Shown: positions 41,860 to 53,684 of the stretch, piece by piece
Layout: each line of letters starts with the position of its first letter
Position numbering within the stretch: position 1 is the first letter of the stretch
Source: Balamuthia mandrillaris
Taxonomy: Eukaryota; Discosea; Longamoebia; Balamuthiidae
Length of the DNA: 64,000 bases
Direction of reading: 5' to 3'
NCBI GenBank assembly: GCA_031835245.1
Contig: JAVKOQ010000005.1
Location: forward strand, 248,001 to 312,000
Notes under the pieces: model-generated
Database searches by the model: none
Seen by the model: only the letters and a program-made list of their open reading frames with translations
Told to the model about the DNA's origin: nothing
Program-made: the position numbers and the translations under genes

Positions 41860-43287
41860 ATGGAAGGACCAAGAGGCGGAGGAGGAGGCTCCTTTGCCCC
41901 TGGTCCTGCTGCTGGCGGTGGACCCTACCATGGCGGAGGAGGAGGAGGCGGAGGGCATCACCACCACCACCACCACCAGGCTCACCACCAGTCAGAACGG
42001 GCAGCCTTGACCTCTTCCTCGGGAGGAGTAAGCAGCGGAGGAGGAGGTAGCGGCAGTGGAAGAGGCGGTGGAGGCAGTGGTGGTGCTGGTCTGGCTAAGA
42101 GGGGAGGAAGTGGCAGCGGTGGAGCGGGCGGAAGAGAGGGAAAAGTGATACGGGGCTCTGCTCCTGACGTTTTTACGAAAATAGCGGACCTTCGGCCCTA
42201 CATGAAGAGCATCAACTGTTTATTTATTGTATTGGAAAAGGGTCTCTTGCTCTTGCTCTTGCTCTTGCTCTTGCTCTTGCTCTTGTTCTTTGCTTTGTTT
42301 TTGTTTTGCTCTTGTTTTGTTTTGCTTTTGCCTTGCTCTTGTTTTGCTCTTGTTTTGCTCTTGCTCTTGCTCTTGCTCTTGCTCTGCTCTTGCTCTTGCT
42401 CTGCTCTTGCTCTTGCTCTTTGCTTTTTCTCTTGCTCTTGCTCTTGTTGTTTTGCTCTTGCTCTTGCTCTTGCTCTTGCTCTTGTTTCTCTTGCTCTTGC
42501 TCTTGCTCTTGCTCTTGCTCTTGCTCTTGCTCTTGCTCTTGCTCTTGCTTTTTCGTCTTCTTTCTGCGTTTTCTTCTTGGGCACTAACCAGTTGATTTTG
42601 TTCTCCTTGAAAAGGTGCGGTCACTAAAACCAAAGAGAACCACACCATATCTGATTGTCTAGTAGCGGACGGCAGTGCAGCCATCCGGTTGTCTTTATGG
42701 GACAGGCAAGGGGAGTCTCTTCAACCTGGCGACATTATAAAGCTTTCTGGCGGGTTTGTTACCCATTTCTTTCCTTCTTTTACGCTTATTAAAAAAACTA
42801 ACTGTATGTACAATGGGCACGTGATGGTTAGATATTGTACTCTGTTCAAAAATTCTTTGATACTTTACTCGGGCCGTCATGGCCACCTGGAGCGTGTAGG
42901 AGAGTAAGGATTTGCCTCCATGTTTCTTTGACCTTCTTATTGTGACTGTTCTCCGCGATGGCGTTGGATTCCCTTTATTTTCTTCTTATGAATGCTCTCC
43001 TTTTATAAAAGGTTCACCATGTTGTTTGCAGAGGCGCCCAATATGAGCATGCTGTCATGGGTAGCTACCAACCCTAACAATCCCAAATCTCTGGTACGGG
43101 GCTTTCTCCATCTTCCATGAATAGTGCCTTGTTTTGTTTGTTTGTGTGTTTGATGAGTGACTAATCAAGGGTGGATGGATAGGTGCCAGTGATGCCTTCT
43201 CCTCAAGGAATGCCATCCGGAATGGGACCAATGCATCCCCAAGCAATGCCTCCCCACGCTGGCGGCCGGATGCAACAAGGCCCCTAA
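41860..43287 (+). CDS. NABP2: SOSS complex subunit B (single-stranded DNA-binding OB-fold protein)
   Basis: Homologue of human SSB1/NABP2, which binds single-stranded DNA during damage repair and, in animals, works with Integrator. Exons 41860-42241, 42615-42750, 42831-42902, 43012-43094 and 43184-43287 join in frame. The OB fold runs from VFTKIADLRPYMKSINCLFI through KGAVTKTKENHTISDCLVAD, IRLSLWDRQG, LQPGDIIKLSGG, SLILYSGRHGHLERVGEF and LFAEAPNMS. Two oddities: a ~100-residue N-terminal extension rich in Gly/Ser with a run of seven His, and a very short Met/Pro-rich tail. The first intron is filled with GCTCTT repeats. The symbol follows the vertebrate orthologue. Confidence 0.9.
42243..42550 (+). 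repeat. (GCTCTT)n hexanucleotide array in the SOSS-B intron
   Basis: About 300 bp of CTCTTG units with TTTTG interruptions around 42290-42360. Leu/Cys/Ala-rich frames here are artefacts. Confidence 0.97.
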
Positions 43288-43577
43288 TCGCCTTTCTATT
43301 GTACACGTGAGAGAGAGAGAGAGAGAATGGGAGACGAGAGAAAGGAATAAATCCACACAACGCACGTGCTTCAGGGAAGAGTGAACCGTAAAAACAAAGA
43401 GCAACCACACACACACAAAGAAGAAAACCTGACGTCGGTTGGAGAGGGCTATCAGCTCCCTCTGCAGGGCAAGCCTAGGTGGAGACTGCAGTCTATCCCA
43501 GGAAGAACTGCAGTTGTAGAGGGGGGTGCGAAGAAAAGAAGAAAAAGAGGAGGGGTGTTGCCCGAAACACGCCAAAG

Positions 43578-44434
43578 ATGGCGGTAAGGGAAAGCGGTGC
43601 TCAGCTGCAGCATTACAGCTATGGGGGAAAGCACTTCGCAGTGCCCTGCTTTGAACCTGGATGCGGCTCCTCCTTCGTGCCAGATGGAGAAACGGCGACC
43701 CTCTCTTCCGATCTGAGCCGGTGTCTCGCCAGCCACAACGAAGCTGTCAGTCCTGTCGAAGACGACGACGACGAAGGCAACCAACAGACAATCAAAGAAA
43801 GCAGCAAAGACCTGCACGACAAACGGCGGCGGCACTGCATAACAACGTTCTGTAGCTTTCACTCCATTTGGGATCACCGACACTTTGAGGAAGTGCACGC
43901 CCCACTTATCGTCGGTCGGGTACCAAAAGAACACCAACACCTCTTTTCCTTTGCCTCTCCTTCTTCTTTTTCGTCTTTTTCCTCAACTTCTTCGTCTTGT
44001 TTGGTGGCACCTCTACCAAGAACGTTGGACATGCCCATTAAGTTTCCGGGAAGCAATGAATACAGGGTCCCTGCCGCTTTGGAACGGTTGCTTCCTATCA
44101 TTCGACAGATAGCTGACATGGAACATACTTTTATCTCTCCTTCTAATCTTGACTACTACTGCTACCTTACTGTTGATCAGGGCATCGTTCAACCTGGACA
44201 CACCCAACGGCACCCAGGTTCGCCCGCACCCTTTCTCTTCTCTGTCTCTGTCTCTGTCTCTCTGTTTCTCTGTCTCTCTGTCTCTCTGTTTCTCTTTCTC
44301 TTTTCTCTTTTCTCTTTCTCTCTTTCTCTCTTTCTCTTTCTCTCTTTCTCTCTTTCTCTTTCTCTCTTTCTCTCTTTCTCTCTTTCTCTCTTTCTCTTTC
44401 CCTTTCTCTTTCTCTTTCTCTTTCTCTTTCTCTT

Positions 44435-44465
<31 letters not shown>

Positions 44466-44494
44466 TTCTCTCTTTTTCTTTCTCTTTCTCTCTT

Positions 44495-44525
<31 letters not shown>

Positions 44526-45129
44526 TTGCTTCTTCTACGATGGTTTCGATAATCATCTTGAACAACAGGGTACCATGTGGATGGATTTCAAGGGAGTAGG
44601 GTCGACCCAAAGGTGATGGTGAATCACACCTATGTGGTTTCTGACTGCCTACCAACTGTATTTTGCTTGCAACGGTGGGAGGTGGAGCAGCTAGACCCCA
44701 CCAAGCACAACTTTTTTTTAGAGTTTGACCGACAGGCACAAGAAGGGAATGCCTGGCAGGCTGACCCCTTTGATATCGTTTTGCTAAACGCCTACACAGT
44801 GCACAAAGCGGCCACCTTGCCTTCTTCTTCTCCTCCGCTGGCGCGCACCTTTCTTCGGCTCTCTTACTCCGTGCGTGTGTTTGATAGGTAATATGACACT
44901 TTCTCAGTGCTTCGTGCGTCCGTCCTTCCCTCTTGGTTTTGGTGTTTGTACGCTAACGCAATCCTCCATAAAAGGCTTGGTAATGCGCACAACCCGCTTT
45001 TTGACTATAACTGGGAGATGGTGCCAAGAGATACACAATCCACATTGTCCCTTCGGCAACAACAAGAGGAGAATGCGGAGGAGGGAGAGGAGAAAGGAGA
45101 AGAAAGGGAAATAAAGATAATGCCGTAGG
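43578..45129 (+). CDS. Putative Fe(II)/2-oxoglutarate-dependent oxygenase
   Basis: Three exons, 43578-44217, 44569-44887 and 44975-45129, join in frame. The C-terminal half carries a plausible facial triad: H and D in YHVDGFQG and a distal His in NAYTVHKA, with Arg in RTFLRLSYSV as a candidate 2-oxoglutarate ligand. LGNAHNPLFDYNWEMVPRD ends the domain. The N-terminal ~200 residues are unfamiliar; they contain Cys/His clusters (CFEPGCGSSF, HCITTFCSFH), possibly zinc-binding, and an acidic linker. Substrate is unknown. The first intron is packed with TCTCTT repeats. The ATG at 43578 is in good context; an upstream GTG-initiated extension is not credible. Family assignment rests on motif spacing alone. 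Confidence 0.6.
44234..44530 (+). repeat. (TCTCTT)n microsatellite in intron of the oxygenase-like gene
   Basis: Nearly 300 bp of pure pyrimidine with few other bases. Pyrimidines are on the sense strand. Confidence 0.97.
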
Positions 45130-45422
45130 AGAATGGCCTACTTACTCCTCTGCAAGCAAGCAGCAGGAGGGGGAAAAGGGAAGGCAACTCGCGAGAAAAT
45201 TTAATTTAGAAATTCGGCGCTCGAGGGTCCCCTGAGCGACGGGTGACCGCACCGCGCATCCTCCCATCCTTCTCCCTTCCCCCTCCACCCCCCTCTCTCC
45301 CTCTTATCACACACTGGTCAGAACACACACGGCCCTTTAGTGCTCCTCCAAGCAAGCTCCTCTTTGTTGCGCTTTCTCCTTGCAACTTATTTATTTGAAC
45401 CAACAACTACAGCGAAAACACA

Positions 45423-46118
45423 ATGTCCGACGAGACCGCACAAACCCAGACCACCGAGGTGGAACAGAAGGAAGAAGAGAAGATCAAGATCGAGGAGGGT
45501 GATGATGAAGATATGCCCGCCTTGGAGAGCGCCACTGAGGCTGCCCCTGCCCCTGAGGGCGCGGAATCTGCCGAGGCCCGCTCCAAGAAACAGAGCCGCA
45601 CTGAGAAGAAGAGCCGTAAGGCCATCGCTAAGCTTGGCATGAAGCCCTTCCCTGGCGTCACACGAGTGACCGTGAAGAAGGCTAAGAACGTGAGCATCTC
45701 CATTCTGAATTGCTTTTTCTTTATTGTCCTTTTCCCCTCTTCTTTGCGTGCTTACTCTGCATTTTCAAATGTATAATATCAGATCCTCTTCGTTATCAGC
45801 CAACCTGACGTTTTTAAGAGTCCCAACTCTGATACCTACGTTATCTTCGGTGAAGCCAAAATCGAGGACAACCAATGGGCAGAGACCGCCAAGCAGTTCG
45901 AGAAGCAAGTTGCTGAGGCTGAGGCTGAGGCCGAGGAAGGTGGCAAGGAAGCTGCTGGCGCCGAGGCTGGTGCGGAAGAGGTTGACGAAACGGGAATCGA
46001 AGAGAAGGACATCGAGCTGGTCATGTCACAGACCACAGCGACGCGAGCTCAGGCAGTGAAGGCCCTCAAGAAGACCGAAGGCGATATTGTGAACGCTATC
46101 ATGGAGTTGTCAATGTAA
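45423..46118 (+). CDS. NACA: Nascent polypeptide-associated complex subunit alpha
   Basis: Ribosome-bound chaperone subunit that shields nascent chains with its beta partner. Two exons, 45423-45689 and 45783-46118, encode about 200 aa. After an acidic N-terminus ([17 protein letters not shown]) comes the NAC domain: [54 protein letters not shown]. The C-terminal UBA domain is [20 protein letters not shown] and onward to VNAIMELSM. The insertion of Ala/Glu-rich sequence before the UBA is longer than in animals. The upstream 290 bp are C/T-rich, as is common for translation-machinery promoters. Confidence 0.96.
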
Positions 46119-46365
46119 TAAGTTGGGGGTCCTTCGTGGCACCTTTTTGGAGGAAGCAACAACAAACAGCAATTGCCGTAACCTTGTGTCTGTGCCGTAA
46201 AGGCATCACTCCCTCCTTCCCCGTTCTTGTTGTGGTTGTTGCTTGTGCAGTCTGTGATGAGAAACGTTATCATCCCATATTGGGCGGTTAACTGTCTGTG
46301 GCTGGGAAACTGTTTTGGTGACTTGCGAGGTTGGCCTCTACCATGTCTCTTAACTCCTCGTTCTT

Positions 46366-46397
46366 TTTCTTCATCTCTCTCGCTCTCTCTCTCTTCC

Positions 46398-46431
<34 letters not shown>
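46366..46431. repeat. (CT)n microsatellite
   Basis: Interrupted CT dinucleotide run downstream of NACA. Confidence 0.9.
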
Positions 46432-46432
<1 letters not shown>

Positions 46433-46555
46433 TTGGGAAGGGGGCTGTGCAGTGGTGAAGGGTTCGAACAGACGTTGCCTGCTCTGACTACTCTGTAACG
46501 AAAACGAGGGGTCATATCAGGGCATAGTTTGTGGGCAGCCGCTTCCGTTTCCCTT

Positions 46556-46582
46556 CAGCAGCAGCAGCAGCAGCAGCAGCAC
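46556..46582. repeat. (GCA)n trinucleotide run
   Basis: Eight to nine GCA units in apparently non-coding sequence. Confidence 0.9.
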
Positions 46583-46728
46583 TGTTGGCGTAGGTAGTGC
46601 TCGAGTTGTTACGCTGGGCGGGCGGGTGGTGGTTGTGTAAGAAGCTTTTGCTGTTGCGTTAAGTGGTCAGCTTCTGCTGTGTTGATTGATAGTGGTTACC
46701 CACTACACGTATCTCTTGCAACACAAAA

Positions 46729-47954
46729 ATGCAAAGCAAGTACAGGCGAGTGGAAAAGCCAAGGACTGAGTTTAGCGAGATTCAAGAAAATGAGCTTAGG
46801 ATTACGACACAAGGCAAAACAAGAAACTTTATAGCTTACGCTACCATTCTCTTTAAGGTTTGTACACTTTATTGCTCCTTTTTGGCAATGGCTGGATGGC
46901 AGGTCTCAGACTTTTGGTGTGGCTTCAGGAAAAAGGAGCCACTGAGATCGTGTTGAAAGCAATGGGCCGTGCCATCAACAAGTGCGTCACAATAGCCGAA
47001 ATCATAAAAAGAAGAATCGCTGGACTTCACCAAGTTACCGTCATTGGCTCCACCGACATTACAGATGTCTATGAACCGCTCGAAGAGGGTTTAGACAGGT
47101 ACTTTGGCCCGTTCGCGGCAGTATGACACGTGCTGGCAACTTGCACAATATGCTAACTGTGCGCATGTAACAGGTTGGAAAACACTCGCCATGTTTCTTC
47201 CATTACTATAACGCTCTCAACCAATCCTCTTGATAGTAGTGCCCCTGGGTACGTAGTGCTTTGTCCTATGGTCTCAACTTACTTCTGACTTGCATTCAGA
47301 TATCAGCCACCAATCCCAGAAGAGTTGGTGGTGGAAGACCAGAGAGCAGCCGTCCCAAAGCCTTTGGTAGCACCTGCAGCAGCCGGAGGAGTAGGGGGAG
47401 TATTGCGCGGTGGTAGTGGTAGGGGCAGAGGCAGAGGAGGACGAGGAAGAGGAAGAGGACGGGGCAGAGGAAGGGGAAGGCCTTCTCCTCCCACCACGGC
47501 CACGGATACGGCCCCAACCCCGCCTCAGCCCGTCAGTGCTGATGCTGGACCAAGCGGCCAGCCAGAGGCTGCTGAGACATCAGCGACAAGCGTAGGAGGA
47601 ACTACAGCTGGGGCAGCTCCTTCTGGAACTCAAGGAAGAAGCAGGGGTTATCTCAGAGGTTATCGCAGAGGCAGAGGACGCGGCAGACGGCCTTTCAATG
47701 GCAACATTGAAGCTACAGAACCCACTGCACCACATCCTTCAGGAAGAGGCGTTGGTGGCTTTGGCGGAGGAAGGGGCATGGGAAGAGGTGGCAGAGGAGG
47801 GCGAGGCGGTAGAGGCAGAGGTAGAGGAGGGAGAGGTCGGGGTCGTGGCCGAGGAATTGCACACCCCTCTTCTGTGCCAAGTGGAGGTGAAGCCTCAGCT
47901 CCTTCGACAGTAACATCATCAGCTGTGGAACAAGCAAGTACCTCACAACAGTGA
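46729..47954 (+). CDS. Alba-domain nucleic-acid-binding protein with RGG tail
   Basis: Alba superfamily (RPP25/MDP2-like branch); such proteins bind RNA and may act in RNase P/MRP or mRNA control. Exons 46729-46857, 46929-47098, 47174-47248 and 47300-47954 join cleanly. The Alba fold spans NELRITTQGKTRNFIAYATI, EKGATEIVLKAMGRAINKCV, TIAEIIKRRIAGLHQVTVIG, TDVYEPLEEGLDRLENTRHV and YQPPIPEE. A ~200-residue tail follows with two RGG/GRG clusters around an Ala/Pro/Thr-rich linker. The layout closely recalls plant and protist Alba-RGG proteins. The stop is TGA at 47952. The RGG clusters suggest arginine methylation, by family analogy. Confidence 0.93.
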
Positions 47955-48104
47955 GCAAGAAAATCATAGGTCTAAGCTTCATCAATGGAAAAGAAAAGAA
48001 AAAGAGACTAGATTCGGCGTGATCTTGGTTGGCGCCGTCTTAATGCTTTATTTTCGTTGTTGTCCCATTGATCCGCTTGATCTTGGCGCCTGCGTCTTAG
48101 CACC

Positions 48105-51100
48105 TCACATGACAACCTTTTTCTTTTGATTTTTGCGCTGTGCGCGATTGTGCTGCAGCCGACCCGTCTTGGAACCCGTCTTGGCTGCACTAACCAGATT
48201 GGAGAATTGGGCCACAGCCTTGTGCTTACGCCGTTTGTTCAAGTTCTTGGGGTCCAATGGAAGGTAGGCATACGGTTCGAATTTGCCTTCTTTCTTGACA
48301 TCCCCGCCTGCCTTACTGGATTTGTAGTTACGGCCGGTGTGAGTTCCTTCTGGATTGGCTGCCTTGGCCCGTTTGGTTGGTGTCTTGTGGCGCACGCCCT
48401 CGCTTCCGTCAGGCCGCTCCATGGCCGCACGCCCCCGCTTACCGCCAACCTTGGTGGGTTGCTCCCCATCGTTGGCGTCTGAGGATGATCCCGCCGCCGA
48501 TTCCTTCTTTTTCTTTTTTCCTTTGAAACCGTCTTCTTCAGGTTCCATCACAATCATCTTTCCTTCTGCGTCGTACTCAAAAACAATTTCGTCGTCAGAA
48601 CTGTCATATCTCTTCTTGTTTGGGTTTGTGGAAACCACGTGTTGCAAGTGCCGCGGGTCAAGAAAGTCAAGAGGAGCGTCGTTTTCATTTTCCAAAATCC
48701 AAGAGGGAGTGTTTGTTGGGCGCTTTGCTTTTTCTTTGCCCTTGTCCTTCTTGTCCTTCCCTTTTTTGCCACCTTCATTTTCTTCGTCTTGCTCTTCATC
48801 GTCGTCATCTTCTTCCTCCTCTTCCTCCTCTTCATTTTTCTTTTTTGTTTTCTGCATGTGCGAAGTATAAGAAAAAGAACGTTAGTGCTAACGCAGATGA
48901 AGATATTTAAATTGGCGTGAAATATATATATATACCTTCTTTTGGTCCATGTCCTTGCGCACGCTAGTGAAGAGCTTACGGTGCTGCTCTGGTACCAAGC
49001 TAGAAACTTTCTCTACTCTGTTTAACGAACGACAGAAAAGTTAAGTATTGCTGCAAAAATAATCCTGGCCTCTGGCAATAACTCACCCAAACCGCCGAAT
49101 CAAGCGCTCCAGAAGAATCTTAACTTTGGACCTAAATCTGTTCTTCGCATCACCAGACCATGTCATCATACCTGGGATCTGTAGTAGCAAGGTAGTTTTG
49201 TTTGTTAACGTGATGACTATAGCTGCAAAATAAGGTAAAATTAAAAAATAAAATAAACGGAAGAATTGTACCAAGCTAGTGAGGTGAGGCTCCAATAGAG
49301 AAGAAGGTACTGCGGAAACGGAAACTTTGAGAAAACCAAGAGCAGCTTTTATGATTTCTCGGCTACGAAGAGATAATAATAATACCACACTTCCCACAAG
49401 ATCACTAACGAATGCCGCTTCCAGTTCATCTAATGTCGTCCACTCAGATGAAGCAACAGAGAGAGAGAGAGAGAGAACGAGCGAAATTACTGTAATGTAC
49501 CTTTGAAGTTGAAAATGAGGCGAGAAAGTGCAGTGAGAGAAGCGCTCATCATGTGAGTGGTAGAACCAGCCAGACCGGCCACCACCATCTTGAGAAATGG
49601 TGTGGCATTAAGTCTGGGCATAGGAACCAACTTCGGTTGCAAGCCATTACGGATCATTTCTGCAAGATGCTTCGAGTGAGAAAGGTCGCTTTCGCCCTCA
49701 GCATTCATTGCCTCCGAAGAAGAGGGATCAGCAGCCAGCTTCTGAGCCATTTCGATGTCATGATTCTTAACGGCAGCAGTCAGGGTAACCGCGAATGGAT
49801 CCTCCGGCTCGTATGCAACGCACATTTTACCTGCCATCTCCACCAACAGATCGAAGGCAGCGTTCCTAGTCTTTGCATTGGCCTCTTTTATGCACATAAG
49901 CACTTCTCCAAGTAATGATGCGATGAAGGTTTCGGCCTGCTTCCTTTGTTGACCTTCATCACTCACTGCTATGGGTGTTAAGTAATCTGGCAAATGGCGG
50001 ATTATATGTTGCATGCAACGAAGTCGAAGCTAGAAAGAGTTGTCAACACAATATAACCGAACAGAAGGAGTAAGGTTTTTTCTTTGAGACTAGTATGGTT
50101 ACTTTTTTAGCAGCAGACTCGCAAGTGGCAATGTCACGGCTAAGCACTGTCTTCAGTTCTTCAACATGGGACAGGACCCAAGAAGGGTGATTCTTGCACA
50201 TGGACTCGGTCACTTTGTAACATTTTTTGTGCAACTTGGCATCCTTTTCCTGTTGAAGAAGCGTTTTTCAGTAAAGTCGTGTTTTTGGTTAGTTGATGAC
50301 GCAAAGGACTGAAACATACCTCAAGCTGCGTTTTAGTGATCCGCCACAATAAGTTAAGGCTGTCCTCATTGAGATGTGGAACAAATTTGATGGCCATTTC
50401 TGTCAGAAGAATGCGACGTTTAAGCGCAGCAGCAGAGGTCGCCTCCGATTCCTTTTGCTGCTTTCCGCTCTCCAACAATTTTTGTATTACATTCTTGAAG
50501 AATGTGTTTACCATCTTGTTTTTTAAACATGAATGGTAAAAAATTAGCTTGGAGTAAGAAAAGATCAAAGGAGGAGAAGAAGTTACTGGTTTCGGAGTGA
50601 TCACAAGGAAAGCATGGATGGTATCACCAACGCTGGTTCGCAACTCAGGAGTAATTTCACTACCAAACAAGTTGAACAACGTAGGTAAGAAGTTTCGAGA
50701 AAACCCAGCAATGGCCTGAAGGGCTGCTTGAGCATCATCTGAAGATAACTTGGTTTGGCTCAAGAAACTATTTTCTTTATCGTTAGTAGAGGATGTTTTG
50801 CAGCTTAGAGCAGAGGAAGAAGCATAAGGGATGTGCTCCTCCAATGCGCGAAAGTTGTTAATGAGGGTTTGGAGTCCGGTGCATATGACTGAGCGGAGCT
50901 GTGCCTCATTAGTAAGACCCTCTCCCAACGTCTTGGCTATTTTTTTGAAGGACTGAACGTATCAAAAGAAACGTAAGTGAGGAAGAGAAAGTAAGAAAGA
51001 GGAGGTAGCATGCATACTTCTGGAATATCGGTGGGTAGTATGCAGAAGCTGGGAAAGAGATCCCAAAGTTGCATATAAATAACTTCGGCCTCTTTGGCAT

Positions 51101-53363
51101 TTCTGGACATTCCCTTCTGGTGGGCAGCGACGGCTCTCTCCTTCATGCTGTTGGTCAGGGGGAGAATGTCGGAAATGAAGAAACTCAACTGTGCATGTTT
51201 TGTATACTCTTTCAATATGGGAAGTAACCACGCATTTGGTTGTTCTTCCGCCGAACTTCCAAGCAAATCTAGTTAGAAGGAAAGGAGGGTGAGAGAGAAA
51301 ATACAAGAGGAAATACCTTTGGTCGAGGTTGAGAGGGAGGATTTGAAGAAAAGCAGCGGGTCCTATAGCAGCGACTGCAGCACCTAACGAGCTCTGAAGC
51401 TCCGAGTTGAGCTGTTGTTGACCTGCATCATCACTCTCAGAGGTTTCAGCGGTATAGTAAATCGTGGCAGCTCCACGTAACAGTGGAAAGGCCAAAATGC
51501 TGTTCTCAGGCTTCATCTTCCCAAAGAGAGAGGGAAGGACTGGCAAGAGGTATTTCCATTGAGAGTTTTGGATGGTGGCCTCCATTCCTACCACCAGAGA
51601 TTCGATGATACTTCGAAGGGAAGAAGAGCTGACAGCACTTGCGCCACCGCTGCGCTCCTCCAAAGCAGCAGTTGTCCCTCTTTCGATCATGGACTCGGTG
51701 ACGCAGCTTCGCAGCAGCTCTTTGAGAGCAATGGATGTTTTCTTCAGCACTTCGACATTGTCAGAAAGGAGGTTGTTGACCAAATACTTCACGGAACAAG
51801 GAAGGAAGTTGGCACAAAGCACTTCATCCAATCTTTATGGTACAACAAGATTAAACACCATTTATGACCATCACAATCAAGCGAGGAGAAAAACAGGTAG
51901 TAGAGTGTACCTTTGTAGTTTGAGAAGACCATTCTTCAAAAGATTAATATGGAGAAGAGTAGGTTCCACATCATGGGCATTGGGTTGAGTTTCAGCGATC
52001 CCCTGTTCAATTATCTAGTTCAGTATGTTGTTATTAAAAAAAAGGAAAAGACGCAGCATACATTGAGAAGTTGAGCAACATGAGCGGCACTAAGATTATC
52101 GTCATTGCTTCCTTGGAAAAGATGGGCGAGGCATTGCATTCTATTTGTAAATGATATCGTGTAGACATAACGCATAAGATAAACCTTGGAAAACAAAAAG
52201 AGAAGAAAAACAAAAAAATAACTTACGCATGAGAGCGAGGTATGGGTCCCATGCTAAAAAGTTCTAACAAGGCAACACTCAATGGTTGTACTGACTGAAA
52301 GATTGTGCAATTATGCACATAGAAGAGAGAGAGGAAGAAAAGACGGTCAGACTATAAAGAGTAGAATAGAAGAAGTAAAAGACTAACCGAAGAAGGGAGG
52401 TAGGGCAGCAGTGACTTAAGCAAGCCCAAACCATACAGCATGAGCTGGCCACTCTTCTTCATAGCCGCCGCAGAGGCGTCATTCGAAGCTTGCTGCAAGA
52501 AAGACAAACAAAAGTGATGTGTGGCATTATAGGCCTGTTTTCCCAAATGTCCTTTCGTGCCGGAGGAGGAAGAAGAGGAGGAGGCGAAGAGGGCGGTAAT
52601 AGCCTGCTGGGCAGCTTGTCTCACTTTGGGCCGCTCGTCCAGGCACAGTCCCAACATGAGTTTGAAGGGTTCCATGATAGTAGGTCCTTGCTTCCATGCT
52701 GCCTTCTCTTGTGCTGCCAACAACTTCTCCAGACATACCATCAACTGCACATACAAAAAAAAAAGCGTTTGAACAACGAGAAGAGGGAGAGAAAGCGAAG
52801 AAAAAAAAGAGATGAATTTATGCAACACGAGCAAAGAGCATTGGCGTACAGGTTTCAGAACGGGTGGTTCTGTGATTTGTGCTTTGAGCAGAGTCTCAAA
52901 GGTGTGGGCCATGTCCCTAAACTTGGTCCGAAGCACCGAAGTGGGCACTCTGCATGAAACCAACTATTATTAGACCATTTTTTTGCATGCACCTGGAGAG
53001 GCGCTGAAGAACGTACTCAGGTATAACCAAGCTGAGAAGGTAGGTGAGAGAGGCCAACAGTTTGGCATCAGGAGTTTGTTGGGAGAGGTTCTCGGAGAGG
53101 GCCTTCATGAGAAGAGCAAAGTAGGAGGTGGGTGTAGGGCTCTCTCCTTGGTCCTGCACCACCTCCGTCATAGCCTGAAGCACGGCGAACCGCTGTAGCT
53201 GAACCTCGTTTCCCTTCTGGCCATGGCGATAGACCTCCTCAAAGACTTCCTCGACCGTTCTCCGAGGACGTCCGGAGGTGCTTCCGGCGGTGGCGAGGAT
53301 CTGCTCTTTGCTGCTTTCGATCTCAGACACACTTTGACGAAGGGTATCCAACGCGATATCCAT
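48105..53363 (-). CDS. RRP12: RRP12-like ribosome biogenesis protein
   Basis: HEAT-repeat factor for nuclear maturation and export of pre-ribosomal subunits. The gene has about fifteen exons, from ATG at 53363 to TGA at 48105. Exon 1 (52993-53363) includes LDTLRQSVSEIESSKEQILA and TPDAKLLASLTYLLSLVIPE. Other blocks are LLKSLLPYLPSS (about 52400), PILKEYTKHAQLSFFISDIL (51200), FSRNFLPTLFNLFGSEI (50700), YLTPIAVSDEGQQRKQAETF (49950) and MPRLNATPFLKMVVAGLAGS (49590). The last exon (48105-48855) is acidic then basic and contains FEPYAYLPLDPKNLNKRRKH, typical of the RRP12 C-terminus. Several junctions were placed only approximately. The start is divergent to the unknown gene at 53685. Confidence 0.9.
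49459..49476. repeat. (GA)n in an RRP12 intron
   Basis: Short GA run between two RRP12 exons; CT on the sense strand. Confidence 0.85.
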
Positions 53364-53684
53364 GTTGGTTTTTTTTTTGGGGGGGTCCAAAAGAAAGAGG
53401 AAGAGAAAAGCCGAGCCGAAGAGAGCTTCACGGGTGATTTGTGCTGCTGCCGATAGGAAGAAGAAAGAAGAAAGCCCGCCCTTCTTCTTCCTTTCTTCCT
53501 TTTTTCCTGTCGACACCATTTCGGAGTACGGCCCCTCAGGCAAACTTATTTTTCCCATGACGACATGGCATAGTGCGCCTCTTCGGGCAACTGTGAGGGT
53601 TATGAAATTGTTTGTTATATTTTTAAATAATTTTTTGGTTTTGTGATACTATAATATACACACAAGTCTAAAGTATCGACGAGC
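53364..53684. promoter_or_regulatory. Divergent upstream region of RRP12 and the 769-aa gene
   Basis: 321 bp separate the two starts. An AT-rich patch lies at 53610-53655 near the plus-strand gene. No defined motif is clear. Confidence 0.5.

Larger units (their letters stand above)
46119..46728. other. Intergenic between NACA and Alba genes
   Basis: Contains a CT-rich microsatellite (about 46366-46431) and a CAG/GCA trinucleotide run of about eight to nine units (46556-46582). No gene is supported. Confidence 0.6.

Noticed and set aside
42198-42684. Lys/Ser/Arg-Ala-rich and Leu-rich frames
   Set aside because: Artefacts of the GCTCTT array inside the SOSS-B intron.
44167-44739. 190-codon Arg/Glu-rich minus frame
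   Set aside because: Translation of the TCTCTT array opposite the oxygenase-like gene.
47725-47985. Minus-strand Leu-rich frames opposite the Alba RGG tail
   Set aside because: Complement of Arg/Gly codons; the plus-strand frame is continuous with the Alba domain.
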